Of a stretch of 64,000 nucleotides of DNA, positions 35,938-47,580 are shown in pieces. The notes beneath the pieces are model-generated. The model was not told the DNA's origin. It saw only the letters and a list, made by a program, of their open reading frames with translations, and did no database searches. Each line of letters starts with the position of its first letter. The first letter of the stretch is position 1. The position numbers and the translations under genes are program-made. Origin of the DNA: Desarmillaria ectypa (taxonomy: Eukaryota > Basidiomycota > Agaricomycetes > Agaricales > Physalacriaceae); the NCBI GenBank assembly GCA_030407005.1, contig JAUDYN010000005.1, positions 3,038,001 through 3,102,000 of the forward strand, read 5' to 3'.

Positions 35938-37068
35938 ATGTCTTCCGCTACGACCGAGCAGCAATGGACCTTTTCTCAGCAATTCTCTTCTGGATTTTTG
36001 AAAGATAGAACAGGTAAGATCTTATATCCATTCTCTTTTCGAGGCTAAGGGTCATCCAGACCTACAAAATCGGGTATCTGCAAGCAAAGAGGCCTCCTCC
36101 GTATCGAACGAAACCATAGCTGAATTATCGGCCCTGTTTACAAAGTTGACCAAGGATCTTGCCGATGCCGTTGGCTCACTGCCTGCTTATGACCAGAAAG
36201 GATACGAGAATGTCGGTGGTCATTCTCCTCTGCCAAGCTCGGCGATTGAAGTCTTCGATAGCAACTTAAATCCATCGAAACTGAACTGGAAGGGCTGAGA
36301 AAGGCATCCATGCCAGTATCACGATTTTCTTTCAAGAAGAGGCAGGTCGCCTCCGATCAGTCTCGTCCTCTTTCAGCTGTCGGCGTCGCAGCAGAACCCA
36401 TTTCTCAAGAGCCCTCGCCATCTCAAGCATCGATATTAAACTTCAGCTCACGAACTAATGAACTTCTTACTGTTGACCTGTCTGATGTATCTGCACGAGA
36501 TGTCACACTGTCAAATCTAGCGAACTGTGTCGTAAATCTTATCGCGCCTGCACAATTGACAGTCTCTGCTGTGCACGCCCAAAATCTTCGGAACGTCGTC
36601 ATCCTCTTACCCATGATACAATCAAGTATCATGCTCCATGATTTGGACAACTGTGTGGTCGTCGTTGGGTGTCATCAGGTAGATATGGCAGTCGCAAGTC
36701 CTCGTCCATATTTGACCTCATTCTTCCTGCAGTTCCGAATGCACACATCGCGAACTGTTGACGTCTACCTTTCGATCCCCTCACATCCAGTCATTGAAAA
36801 TTGCTCTGATATCCGTTTTGCAGGATATCCTTCCGCCTTGCAGCGTGAAATACAGGTGTTGTCCGAGAGTTCTTATGTGTAGGCTGTGTTTGACGTTCAT
36901 TAGGTCGCAGCAAGCAAACATACATCTGTCCAAGATTTTTCACATATTAAAGCGACACCCTCCCCAAACTGGACTCTATTACCTGAAGATCGGCTACCCA
37001 CGTCCTGGCCCTTGGGCTCGACGGCGGTTGGCGATTTCCTAAGTTCCCTGTTACCGCGCTCGATATGA
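35938..37068 (+). CDS. Tubulin-folding cofactor C (TBCC)
   Basis: Cofactor C completes alpha/beta-tubulin dimer folding and acts as a GTPase activator for tubulin in the cofactor complex. ATG at 35938 gives MSSATTEQQWTFSQQFSSGF. A helical N-terminal domain follows (ELSALFTKLTKDLADAVG, then YDQKGYENQLKSIETELEGL across an intron with donor gtcggt). The C-terminal C-CAP/beta-helix domain reads NLANCVVNLIAPAQLTVSAV, NLRNVVILLPMIQSSIMLHD and NCVVVVGCHQ. After an intron it continues FRMHTSRTVDVYLSIPSHPV and IENCSDIRFAGYPS, with the QxRxH-type motif of the family seen as HQFRMHTS. The last exon gives SVQDFSHIKATPSPNWTLLP and ends SSLLPRSI (TGA 37066-37068). All junctions join in frame and length (about 300 residues) is normal. 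Confidence 0.9.
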
Positions 37069-39217
37069 CTCCGTTGTTGGAGAAGATCGGTCAGGGCACT
37101 GCAATTTTTATGTATGACGAAGTGGAGCTAGTCCCGTGTTCGTTCAATAGAAGCTGATTTGAATCCGAGATGTTGGATCGTGCTGTGCTGTTTCATACTT
37201 ACCTCTCTTTTAAACCCACCTCCTCAACGTCCAACGCTATTCAACTCATGATGCCCTCTTCTCGATGTTCCCATTTCAACAGATGCACCACCTTCATACG
37301 ATGCTAACACGAACAGAAACACCTCGCGTGCTGGTACACCCTCATCCTCTGTACTTGGAGTAGTGGCGAGTCGTCAAATAGGTTACTGTCAATGTTCATC
37401 GATTCTCTTTATTGCTTATCAAGATTGAAGTGGACCTCAACCGTACGGGCCTACTGGCGGCATCATGCGAGCTTTCAGCGGTCAAGTGAAAAACACCATA
37501 ACAGCACTCAATCATGACCTCGTCCGACCTCATTCGATGTCCACTGCACCTCCATGCCGGGGGATTCTGGAAAGTTGCCCGGAAGCATGCAATTCCCGCT
37601 CACTCTGCCCCTCCAGCATCATTCAGGATCACAACATTGAAGGACATACCTCTATCTACTGGGCCATCATTAATGGACCGCGTTTCCCTGAAGGAGGGAG
37701 CCAGGTTTTTGCAGCCCTTCTGCAATTCTCACAGCCGCTCGAGGAGTCGACGGTCTCGGAACTACGCTGGACATGTCTTGCCAAATCAGATCAACCTCTC
37801 TTCCAGCATTTGCAGCGTAAGCTTAACCTCAATCCGCGCTCAAAGATAGACAAAATGATTCTCTCAGGCGATGCGGAGTACGATGAGGTGCACTTGTTGG
37901 AGACCGATCCCTCTGCGAACGAGTTTGTTGTTGATGTCCACATCAAGCAGTTCTAGAAACGTCTGGTTGTAGGAACGATCGTCTGCGTTGAATTCATCGC
38001 GAAGGCGAGGATGTGGAGACTTTAGTTCTACAACCGTACGAAGTGGTCTGGCGACCAGTCACTGTATGTCAAGCTGACATTAATGGAACGAAGTCCGTCG
38101 ACGAACATCGCTGCGACTTTGGGCATAGCAGAACAGACGACACAGACGCAACAGGCACAGTGTCCTGTTAAGCCGCCCATACATGTAAAAATGGGCCCTT
38201 ATATCGCGCCATACAACGGCGGCATCCAGGCCCCTCTACCTGATTGTTTGCGCTACGAGTGAGTGATGTGTCATCATAATATTGAGTACGTCTTATTGAT
38301 ATACAGAGGATCGTCCTACCTCTTGTCTGACGGCTCTCTATGCGCATGATTGGAGGCAGATTTGTCCGACAAGATGAGTGTGTGATGTAATGCCTCTGGG
38401 ATAAATGTAATACCTGTACAGGTACTTAATATGCGGGAGTAGTAACGGCAGAATGAACTGAAGACATCGCGACCAAAAATTGTTCCATCTACTTCCGAAA
38501 GTGAAAATACCCATCCAATATTGAAGTTCTATGCCCCGAGGAAAAATTCTCTGAACGGTAAATCAAATTATTTTTAGGAAGGAATTTACTAGCTTCAGCG
38601 CTTTGGCACTTAAATATCTTATACAGGCGAGAGCCAGCTGAGACGGATGATCCCTCATGATTTGAAGCCAGGGGAATAATGTGTGCTAATAAAGACTCAC
38701 CCCGGCGCATGTCGTTGTCTTTACTGGCTGACAGTCAAACCTATCTGGTGAAAGCTCGTGAAACGAGCTTATCATACCGCTGTAGACATTAATATTGCCT
38801 TCGATCTCTGAGCCTAGATGATTTGGCATAAATTATCCTGCAAGCAACAATATAATGAACATGATAACAAAAGCCAACAAGTCGATGAAAGCTCTTACCA
38901 ACATTCATTGACAAATCATCGATTTGTCGTTCGCAAATTCTCTAGAATAAATGCTGCATCGAGTATGTTCTATGGTGAGATCAGGGTTTGTGCCGACTTG
39001 TATTTACTACGTTGCGAGATTTTGATTCTACTGGCGTTCATTGCATTTTTTTGTCCATAGCTTCATGACAAACAGGAACAAAGTATCCCCGCCTCAAGCC
39101 ATCATCATCTGCTTATTGATTCTACCCTTGCCGCTGGCCAGAACCGTCTATTTAAATGTAATATTCGCTAAATAGAATATCAGGCTTACTTATTGGTGTG
39201 TTCTAGTGCCATAATCC
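37069..39217. other. Intergenic, includes a coding-like remnant
   Basis: About 2.1 kb between TBCC and the helicase. A coding-like but broken stretch lies at 37,420-38,270 (listed separately). The rest (38,300-39,217) shows nothing beyond short open frames. Confidence 0.45.
37420..38270 (+). pseudogene. Coding-like remnant, frame-shifted, family uncertain
   Basis: Several stretches read like protein but in different frames. Near 37,425 there is IEVDLNRTGLLAASCELSAV. At 37,465-37,955 a 163-codon frame contains SIYWAIINGPRFPEGGSQVF and SANEFVVDVHIKQF. At about 37,990-38,165 another frame gives LRIHREGEDVETLVLQPYEV and HRCDFGHSRT before a stop. No intron set was found that joins them. The first piece faintly recalls arrestin-like fungal proteins, but this is weak. 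Most likely it is a decayed gene; an unrecognised multi-exon gene cannot be excluded. Confidence 0.3.
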
Positions 39218-42200
39218 ATGTCCTTCAACGCGCCAGACTTGGCAGCATTTATTGAAAGGCAGCGGTTATTGTTAGCCCAAGAGCGCTCAGCGGAAATACA
39301 GAGAAGCTCTCTCCTTCTATCTAATTGTGGGCCGAAGCTTTTGGAGCAAAAAGGTCTAGCTCTTGCTGGCTTGGGAGTAGTGACTATAAATGTCGGTCTC
39401 GGCGGTAAAACGTAGAGACCAATCACTCACCCTGGATCATGGTAGCCGACTGACACAGTGCTAGCACAGTTTAGTCGAATTGGAACGTCCAACTGCGTAC
39501 CATACAAGCCCGATCTTTCCTCCGCATACCTTCAGGTGATCACTCCTTTGCTCGCCAAGTTGGATCTGTTCTGATCAGTAGCGAAGACCAGGGGATCTTA
39601 CGCGAATAGAGGCAAACGTTACAGCCAAATCAGCTCAGAAGAAACCGAAAAAATCCATTGCTTCCTCTGAGACTCAAAGCTCCCAAGTTGAAGGCGTCGT
39701 ATACAAGGTCAGGACTTACTATTTGTAAGGGGCATCCTCTGATATGCGGATTAGATATCAGACACACGAATTGTTATTGCCATTAATCCCTCCGACTCTT
39801 CAGATGACCTCGATCTGCCTGAACGCTGTCGCGTCTTGAAAATCGCGAATAACGTAACTTATGATAGGTACCGCATGCCGACCTTTGATATTGCCTCGAT
39901 CTTACGTCCCTTTTCAGGATGGATAAAGCCATAGATCAGCTCGAAAGGACAGTCACAGGGTCCAAGGTTTGCATCATTCTCCGATACAATAATGGCACTT
40001 TTGCTTATTACGAAAATAGCCCGATGACAGGAATGTGCCAGAGCTGACGCCTCTCGTTCAAGTGCTAATGGGCATGACTACAATCTCCAAGAGGATTCCG
40101 GTGAAAGATATACAATTCTTCGATAATAGCCTCAATCTAAGTCAAAAAGAGGCCGTAAATTTTTGTTTGGAATCCCCAGAAGTAGCATGTATTCATGGCC
40201 CCCCAGGTTTGTTTCTTCAATATCGATATTTCCTTTTATCCTAATTCTTCCAAGGCACTGGGAAAACACATACTCTTATAGAAATAATCCGACAACTTGT
40301 GTCAGTGTCGTCGACGTCCGAGAAACCTCGCAGACTGCTGGTCTGCGGTGCCTCTAACCTATCGGTGGATAACATTCTGGAAAGACTCCTGGCTCTTCCC
40401 GTTGAAGACAAGGTGCAAAGACTCAAGGTTACCCGCATCGGTCATCCCGCGCGCGTTATGGCCCAAGACTCTGTCTTAGATGCTACGTTGGATGTGAAGG
40501 CTACCAGGACAGATCAGGTTTGGTCCTCCCGTTTTTTTATAGTCTCAAATTCACCATTCACAAGGCCGCGTTAGCAAAGGATGTGAAAATGGAATTAGAA
40601 GCGACGCTCGGCATCCTTTCAGGCAAAGGAAAGAGCGCCAAGGGAAGACGTCCCAAAGGTGCAGAGCGGAAAAAGCTGTGGGAAGAAGTCAAGGCTTTGC
40701 GTAAAGAGTAATGTCCTCAAATCTTGTCGTATTCCCACATGCTGATATCTACAAGGTATCGTCAGCGTGAAGGAGGCGTGGTCGAAGCGGTCCTAGGTGA
40801 ATCACAGGTAAGTAGTCCCTTGTGTTAATTCCATCTTCTGCTCACAGTCTGTAAGATTGTTCTCGCAACATGCCATTCATCTGGTGGTAGACAATTACGA
40901 AATCATACCTTCGATGTGGTGATTATTGACGAGGCAACGCAAGCTTTAGAAGCTGTAAGTTCATTTTACATTTCATGCAGAGTGTAGTAACAATGCGGCG
41001 TTCTAAGGTATGCTGGATCCCCATATTCAAGGCGAAAAAGTTGATCTTAGCCGGCGATCCGATGCAGCTGCCACCAACGGTACTATCCGTCACCAAGGAC
41101 TCCAAAACGAAAACCAACAAGAAGGAGAAGCATCCTGCTACGAAGAAATCTGCTGACTCAAAAAGCAAAGACAGTCAGAAGTCTAAACCCGGAATAATAG
41201 CAGGATCGGATTCGGAAGGAACGAATAGTAACTCGGAAGAAGAAGAGCTGACACAGGCTCCAGTGGTTGCATCTAGAGCACCAAAAACGCCCAGCCTGAA
41301 ACCTCCACGGACACTAGAAACTACTTTATTCGATCGTTTAGAGAAGATGTATGGACCGAGCATTAAAAGAATGCTTCAAGTTCAATATCGGTGCGTCTTC
41401 CACCTCGCTGACCCGCAGTCTCATTGACCGTCCGTTGCAGCATGCATTCCCAGATCTGTGAATTCCCCTCCAAAACACTTTATGAGTCCAAACTAGAATC
41501 GCACGAGTCTGTTGCATCACATCTATTGAATGACGTGGTTCAAGCCGAAGGAGATAAAGAGACGATAAAAGAGGTCCTCGAGACACCTGTCGTCTTCTTC
41601 GACACTGCTGGATGTGAGTATTTTGAGAGACTCGAAGGAGACGGCGACGAGGGATCTCGATGTAATGAGAATGAAGCCACAGTCGTAAAGCAATGGATCG
41701 ATAAGTTGGTATGATCCTTTTGCTACAAAGCCCTCGTGTTGCCTAATTCTTAGCATAGACGGGTATGGGAGTCCTCGCTTCCCAGATAGCAGTCATCACA
41801 CCGTAGATTCCCATTGCTTTTACACTGATACGAGTTTACATTTCAGCAGGTACCAAGCACAAGTTACCCTCCTCACATCTCTGCTGAGACCACAGTACGG
41901 AAGCGCCCTGGAGATAGGTACTGTCGACGGCATGCAGGGTAGAGAAAAGAATGCTGTGATTATAAGTTTGGTGAGGAGTAACGACAAGGTTTGTCAACTA
42001 CACGCTGCCTGCCCATGGTTACTGAGGCCATATACATAGCGTGAGGTAGGTTTCTTGAAAGAGAAGCGGCGCCTCAATGGTGAGTTGCTCAAAAAATTTC
42101 AGTTCAACTTTTCAACATGTTTGTAGTGGCGATGACAAGAGCAAAACGGCATCTTGTACGTCGTTTGTCATCTCCTTGGGTGCTTCTGTCAACGACCATT

Positions 42201-42318
42201 CATATTTCAGTGTGTCGTTGGTGACTCCTCGACTGTCCGACATGGTGGCCGATATCTCAAAAACTGGCTCGCTTGGCTCGACGCCAACGCGGACGTTAGG
42301 TATGCTGGTCTCGAATAA
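39218..42318 (+). CDS. Hcs1/SMUBP2 (IGHMBP2)-type SF1B DNA/RNA helicase
   Basis: An Upf1-like 5'-3' superfamily 1B helicase. ATG at 39218 begins MSFNAPDLAAFIERQRLLLA. The N-terminal beta-barrel region includes KLLEQKGLALAGLGVVTINV. Helicase motifs in order are LNLSQKEAVNF (Q-like), GPPGTGKTHTLIEIIRQL (Walker A, spanning an intron at about 40,205-40,255), DVVIIDEATQALEA (DEAT box), LILAGDPMQLPPTV (motif III), QVQYRMHSQICEFP (motif IV), VDGMQGREKNAVIISLVRSN (V) and VAMTRAKRHLCVVGD (VI). A Lys/Ser/acidic insertion of about 70 residues lies between motifs III and IV (41,095-41,290). About a dozen introns all join in frame, including ITP to YQAQVTLLTSLLRPQ. The end is DVRYAGLE with TAA at 42316-42318. 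It is convergent with the transporter gene, 130 bp away. Confidence 0.93.
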
Positions 42319-42448
42319 TGCTGTCTATGTATCACAAATATCATACAATGATTCTACAATGTCCCGTGTCCATATGTCCTAGTAGGACATGCACTATTAT
42401 AACGCCCCCGTCTAAATTTGAGGTAAAGTATAAGGATGTATCGTCAAA

Positions 42449-43935
42449 TCAAACCTTTCGCTGCCCGGTGAACCTTCTCTTTCGTTCCATAAATTCAACT
42501 TGAGCATACCACGCTCCGCCAATCAGCGTCAGGGCTATACCTATGCCATTCGCAGTGCTTATGGTCAAATCAAACATCAACACAGCTGACAACACTGTCA
42601 AGACTTGCTTGACATTGGCTAGTGAAAAATTAGCTTTAGTCTTGGGCTTGCGGAGACGTAGTATTATGAAACTAACCTGCGACAGTCATACCGAGTGCGC
42701 CCACTTTTCGGTTAGCAGTGAAACTGACGATGTTTAAGCCAAGCGCAATGCAGCCGTTAAGTGCAAGGGCACAAGCTTTGGAAAAGGTCATTTCTTTTGA
42801 AGCATAGTGCCGGACATTTGCAAGTTCGCCAGTACAATATGCCAGGAGCATACACTGAATGAAAGCCAAAGGTGAGAGAAGGTGTAGCAGTGCGAGGGAA
42901 TGGAGTTGAGGTCGCCGAATGGAATAAATGATGGACAGCGGATTTTGGGATGGTAACGCATCTCGCGATGGCGGGGTCTGAAGGACATTGGTGAATATGG
43001 TCTTGAGAGAGGCTAGAACAGTGCCAAGGAGTGTTAAAATAAATCCCCATAGAGTACAGTAATAGTCTCCGTATGTCCTGCAGTATGACAACGTCAGTGA
43101 TGGCGGTCAATGGAGACACGCTATATACTCACGCAAAACCAACGCCTATGACGACTGGTATGAGAGATACTCGCTTGGCGTAGCTACTCTTCCTCCCATA
43201 GAGTAAGGCGGAGAAAAGGATGGTGAATATGGGTGTCGCGGCACGGATGACTTGATGAAACTATTGAAACGAATTGAGAATGAAGCAATTGAGAAAACGG
43301 AGGAATAATCTTACAGGGATGGTAACGAGCTGCAAGGACAAGTTACTGACAACAATATTGACTGAATAAAGTACAGAGAAAGCGACGATAACGATTGTTT
43401 CTTGAGGGTCCAATTTGGCGGGAAGGAAGGATCCGTTGCGGAGGAGTAATGCGCCTCCAATTGTTCCAAAGAGAGCATGAATGGCAGTGAGAGTATAAGG
43501 GAATGGAAAGCACGAAAGTACGCCTTTGTTGTACAGTGTCAAGCCGAGGTTAAAACAGAAGTACAGGGCAAGCCAAAAGGCCTGGGTCGATAAATACGAT
43601 GGTCTATCACTGGAAGAAGATACTGAGGCCAGAGGTGGTGGCAGCTCAGTAGAAACGTCTGAAAGGTCAACCATGTTGGGCGGCTGGGGAAATGGCTCGC
43701 GATGATACATACGAGTCGACAGGCGCAGATAGCGCTGCTGCGTCCGTCGAATGCTCGTGCCCGCCAAGCGAGGTTTGGGTCTTTCGTTCTCCTTCTGGTC
43801 TCGCTCGTTGCCCCGCCGACCCTGCGGCTGGAAATGAGCGTCATTCATGACGAGGAACTTGGTCTGCAAATGGGAAGCGTTTGAGGAAAACAAGCCGTCG
43901 ACATCGTTGTGCAAGTGGAGCGATGACTTATGCAT
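42449..43935 (-). CDS. TPT/nucleotide-sugar transporter family protein (Golgi/ER)
   Basis: A member of the drug/metabolite transporter superfamily (triose-phosphate translocator group) with about ten membrane helices. It probably exchanges a nucleotide sugar or sugar phosphate across Golgi or ER membranes; the substrate is not readable. ATG at 43935 begins a long hydrophilic N-terminus (about 120 residues). Helices and motifs follow: FWLALYFCFNLGLTLYNKGV, FPFPYTLTAIHALFGTIGGA, IVAFSVLYSVNIVVSNLSLQ, then FHQVIRAATPIFTILFSALL and SLIPVVIGVGFA. Later come YCTLWGFILTLLGTVLASLK, a loop with an Ile/Arg-rich insertion, and NIVSFTANRKVGALGMTVA. The final part reads ANVKQVLTVLSAVLMFDLTI and ALTLIGGAWYAQVE, with stop TGA at 42449-42451. 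Introns join in frame. The N-terminal tail is longer than in many relatives. Confidence 0.88.
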
Positions 43936-44329
43936 CTCCCTAAGAGAGCGTCAGAAATCATGCGAAAGTCGCCGAGAACAAAAGGCTAAGGCGTCGTCGT
44001 CGTCGTCGTAACGAAGAAAAGCAGAGGAAGATTCGCGCCCCACACGTGCGCACGTTGATTTCTTCGGTCCGATTATCCCGTTTTAGACTACATGGTTTCT
44101 ACACAGCTCACAAAATATACTGTATAGCACGGCATTTTATGCATGTGAGATTCAAAAGTAGAGCCACTGATGTAGGTAAGACATATAAGAAGGGGCATTC
44201 GACATTGGATTCCTGCTCGCAGGCCCGAAAGTGGAATAGTTTTCTATATGTATGGGCCGGAGTAGATGTGCAACGACAAAATATAAGGACCATGGCGATA
44301 CAACGGTGCCCAAATTGCGAAAATATAAT
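43936..44329. other. Intergenic
   Basis: Includes a (gtc)n-like run at about 43,991-44,008 (gtcgtcgtcgtcgtcgt) just upstream of the transporter start. No gene was seen. Confidence 0.45.
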
Positions 44330-44932
44330 ACCTGGAGTTTTGTTGGAATCCAAGTACGAGGCAACACGCTTCCTGACCTCCGTGTTATTGATCTGTGATA
44401 ACACAGCAGTGGTAAGGGAGGCGGGGGGAAATTGCATGATGAAGGAGATGGATAGTTCGACGTCGGGCGAAGTAATACAGGATCTGCCTCTAGCATCGCA
44501 CTACTAAAGTCACAGAGTCGCAACGAGCCCATCTGAGCCCATTAGGAGATTTGGAGGCTTTATGCCGCTGTGCAATATCCCTCTTGCATGCAAACAATCG
44601 ACGAGGTCACAGAGCTGTAATATAATTTCCAGAATCCTCTGCGTAGAAAGCTCAGTGCGGACGCAGGGATTCTTGAACATCTCGGGAGCAGGTGCAACAC
44701 AAGACTCATGTTGCGTTATGAAGCCAACAACTTCGGCGTAGGAGTCCAAGCGGCCAACAACTTCCACAGAGTAGTCTCCTGCAAGCAACATCATCCTGAG
44801 CTCCTCTTCCATTGCTTTTCCTGGCTCATAAAAGGTTTTGAGCACGTATTTTTCTTGGACGATGGCGATGAATCCGGCCCCGCTGGAGTGTATAACGTCG
44901 TAGGGTTGCAGGTCTGCTATCTCGCGATCCAT
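44330..44932 (-). pseudogene. Kinase-like relic, frameshifted and truncated
   Basis: ATG at 44932 opens a kinase-like frame (MDREIADLQPYDVIHSSGAG) with a probable ATP-lysine stretch KYVLKTFYEP and a C-lobe helix LEIILQLCDLVDCLHARGIL. The catalytic loop reads HSGIKPPNLLMGSDG, so the usual catalytic Asp is Gly. One extra base at about 44521 shifts the frame just before RLCDFSSAMLEAD, the DFG-equivalent region, which is read in the next frame. Beyond that, EVRKRVASYLDSNKTPGI appears in yet another frame, and most of the C-lobe is missing. It resembles the small single-domain kinase-like proteins common in basidiomycetes. It is probably inactive both as a gene and as an enzyme. Confidence 0.65.
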
Positions 44933-45259
44933 GGGCTAGAGTACGAAGGGATTGCGTATAGACCTTGTTCATGGTCCTTCTAGGTTGGCAGAGTAATTTG
45001 ATGATGAGTCTACGATCAGAAACAATTGAAGACATACAGTAAGGGTAGTGCACTTGAATGGAAAATAAATTTGCTGCTGTACACGGTGGATACGATTTTC
45101 CTTTAAAGCGCAGCGGCAGTGGGGTTAAGGTCCAGATATAGAGCATGACTGTCACTGCCTGGGTCAATGTACTATTTAGATCAACGTCCGTGGGAAATAC
45201 AGTGACGGACCCAGGTGAGCGCGGTAGCTCGGGCCGATGGTGCCGACGGAACGCGTCGT
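44933..45259. other. Intergenic
   Basis: No gene seen; presumed promoter side of the RING-finger gene. Confidence 0.45.
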
Positions 45260-47400
45260 ATGGTCACGGTCACATCCCTCTCTTGTTTTCAAACGATGAC
45301 GATGCCGTCAGTGGCATCCACACCAGGGCCCAGCAGCATAGGAGCCCCTTCGTCGCGCAAGCGATCCAGCACAGAGAGCCTCGGCGATATACGACCAGAA
45401 AAACGACTACGAACGGGCACCGAGGACAAGGCTGGCGAAAAGAAGAAGCGGCGGCGTAAGAAAAAGAAGAAAAGCATTGTTGATAACGCGCTGGCATCGA
45501 CGTCTGTCGTATGTGTGGCGCTTTGTTTACACAAGAGTCTAATTTTTTTTACCGAATGCTGGACAGAAAGCGGCAACAATGAATGTTGACGCTGACGCCC
45601 AGGAAAGTAGCGACGCTACCGTGAGTGGACCGCTTTCTTACAAGGCACGGTCTGACTCCTTTTCAGCTTGCATCAGTATCATCGGAGAGTGATGTAGGTC
45701 CTGCTATTTATTGAAGACTTTTTTTTTGTTCTCATGGTCTTTTAGGCTCCCAAACAGCCGGCCATAGTACCAGTACGTTGGTCTCATTTAGGGCGTCGAC
45801 ATTGGTTTTGACACGAAACAGATCGATATGAAAGGAAAGGGCAAGGCGAAAGAGGTCCCTGAGTCTCCAGAAGATATCATAACTCGTCTAACGGAGGAGC
45901 TTCAAGCAAAGTCATTGGTTTGTTTATCGTCTAGTGCCCATTCCGTCCGTGGTCTCACCATTTGGTCAGCTTCTGAAGAAGCACGATGATGCATTGCGTC
46001 AAGTCCAGCAGACCATGACATGTCAAGTATGTTTAGACTTGCTCCGCAAACCCTACGCTCTTTCTCCCTGTGGTCATGTTGCCTGTCAGGGATGCCTCTT
46101 GCAATGGTTTACAAATCCCCCAGCCGATGGCGGAACACTTCCTGCCCATAAGCCGAAGACGTGTCCTCATTGTCGTGCTGTCATTACGAAGCGCCCCATC
46201 GAAATATGGACAATCAAAAGCACTGTCACCGGCCTCCTCAAATCAGGTCTACTTACCGATATCCCAGATCACCCTCAGTCCGATGCGACTACTGAGGATG
46301 ATCCATGGAAAGGTGCTTTTGGTGTTCGTTTGCAACAGGACGAGCAGGATTTGGACATGGCTGGGATGTTCGACGACGAAGATGGCGTATACCGTTGTCG
46401 TGATTGCATGCACGAGATTTGGGACGGTGTTTGCTCGAATTGTGATCGTATTTACCCCGGCAATCAGGATGCGCAACGTGGAATGGACATGGCAATGCTC
46501 GGTGGTCTGTGGAATCCTCACAATTTCCACAATCACCCTCGGAATATCTTCGACTTGGACGTCGAGATGAGTGATGAAGAAGACTACGACGAAAGTTTCC
46601 TTGAGGGTAGCGTTGGCAGTTTCATTGACGATGGCAGTGATGACCAGGCCATTGAAGTCCATGATTCGGACTCAGAGGGCGATAGAAGTGTCTCCTCTTG
46701 GCGAGGGAGGGCTTATTCTGAGACGCGTGGTAGCCCGTCAGAAGCGTTAGAGCTGTCACTGTTGTCTTCGCCTCCTCGCTCAAGCGTATATCCTTCTCTA
46801 CGGAATCTTTCGCCTCATTCAAGTTCCCCCTCGAGTTCCCGCCACGACACCTGGGACGCTACGCGTACGAATTCTGTGGACGGGGAGGACAGCAATTTCG
46901 AAGAAGAGGACACTGACAACCCTAGACGATCTGTTGTGTATCGTTCGAGCATTCGGCCGATCGTTATTGATGATGACGACGATGAAGAAGAGTTTGCAGT
47001 TTCCTATCATCGCGGTGAAACAGATGCGGATGAAGACGAGGATGTTCCAATTCCTATGACTTATCGAGGTCGCACTGGGAACAGAGTCCTTCGTGCTATG
47101 TCTGATGAAGAGGAAGATGACGACATCCACCCTGCATCTACCTATTCGAACTTTGCTGATGATGGCTACGATGTTCATCGACATCAGGCATATGACGAGG
47201 ATGGATATGCTGAACCAGAAGATGTCAGCGATGAAGAGGCCTATCGGTATCATACAAATGAAGTGTATGGATATTCGGACGATGAGGGTATTTTCTGGCC
47301 GGCCAACAATGATGATGATGGTTCTATACCCGGGCCCCCGTCACATCTTCGTGATTATCTGGCTCGGAGCGATGAGGAAGATGATGACCTGTACTATTAA
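45260..47400 (+). CDS. RING-finger E3 ubiquitin ligase with acidic C-terminus
   Basis: The first in-frame ATG is 45260; ATGs at 45296 and 45302 are alternatives. The N-terminus is Ser-rich with a strong nuclear signal KKKRRRKKKKKS. Four very short exons follow, all phase 0 (KAATMNVDADAQESSDAT; LASVSSESD; APKQPAIVP; then IDMKGKGKAKEVPES). A helical segment leads into the C3HC4 RING (about 46,015-46,190): MTCQVCLDLLRKPYALSPCG, HVACQGCLLQWF and KTCPHCRAVITKRP. A second Cys cluster, YRCRDCMHEIWDGVCSNCDR (about 46,390-46,450), could be a small zinc ribbon. The remaining ~300 residues are very acidic and Ser-rich, ending LARSDEEDDDLYY. Likely a nuclear ubiquitin ligase; the substrate is unknown. 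A relation to CHFR- or Psh1-like ligases is possible but unproven. Confidence 0.82.
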
Positions 47401-47580
47401 AGATCAAGATGGACTTCCTTTGTTTTGCATCGGTTATACTCGTCGATTTAAGTAAATATGTACTATGAGCAGATTCTCTTTTCGTATCTTGGAAACGTCG
47501 AGTGATAATGAGGACACTTAACGTCGTCTAGTCATTCTTTATATGCATTGTATGTTTCTATTACTGACATACCGACGCCC

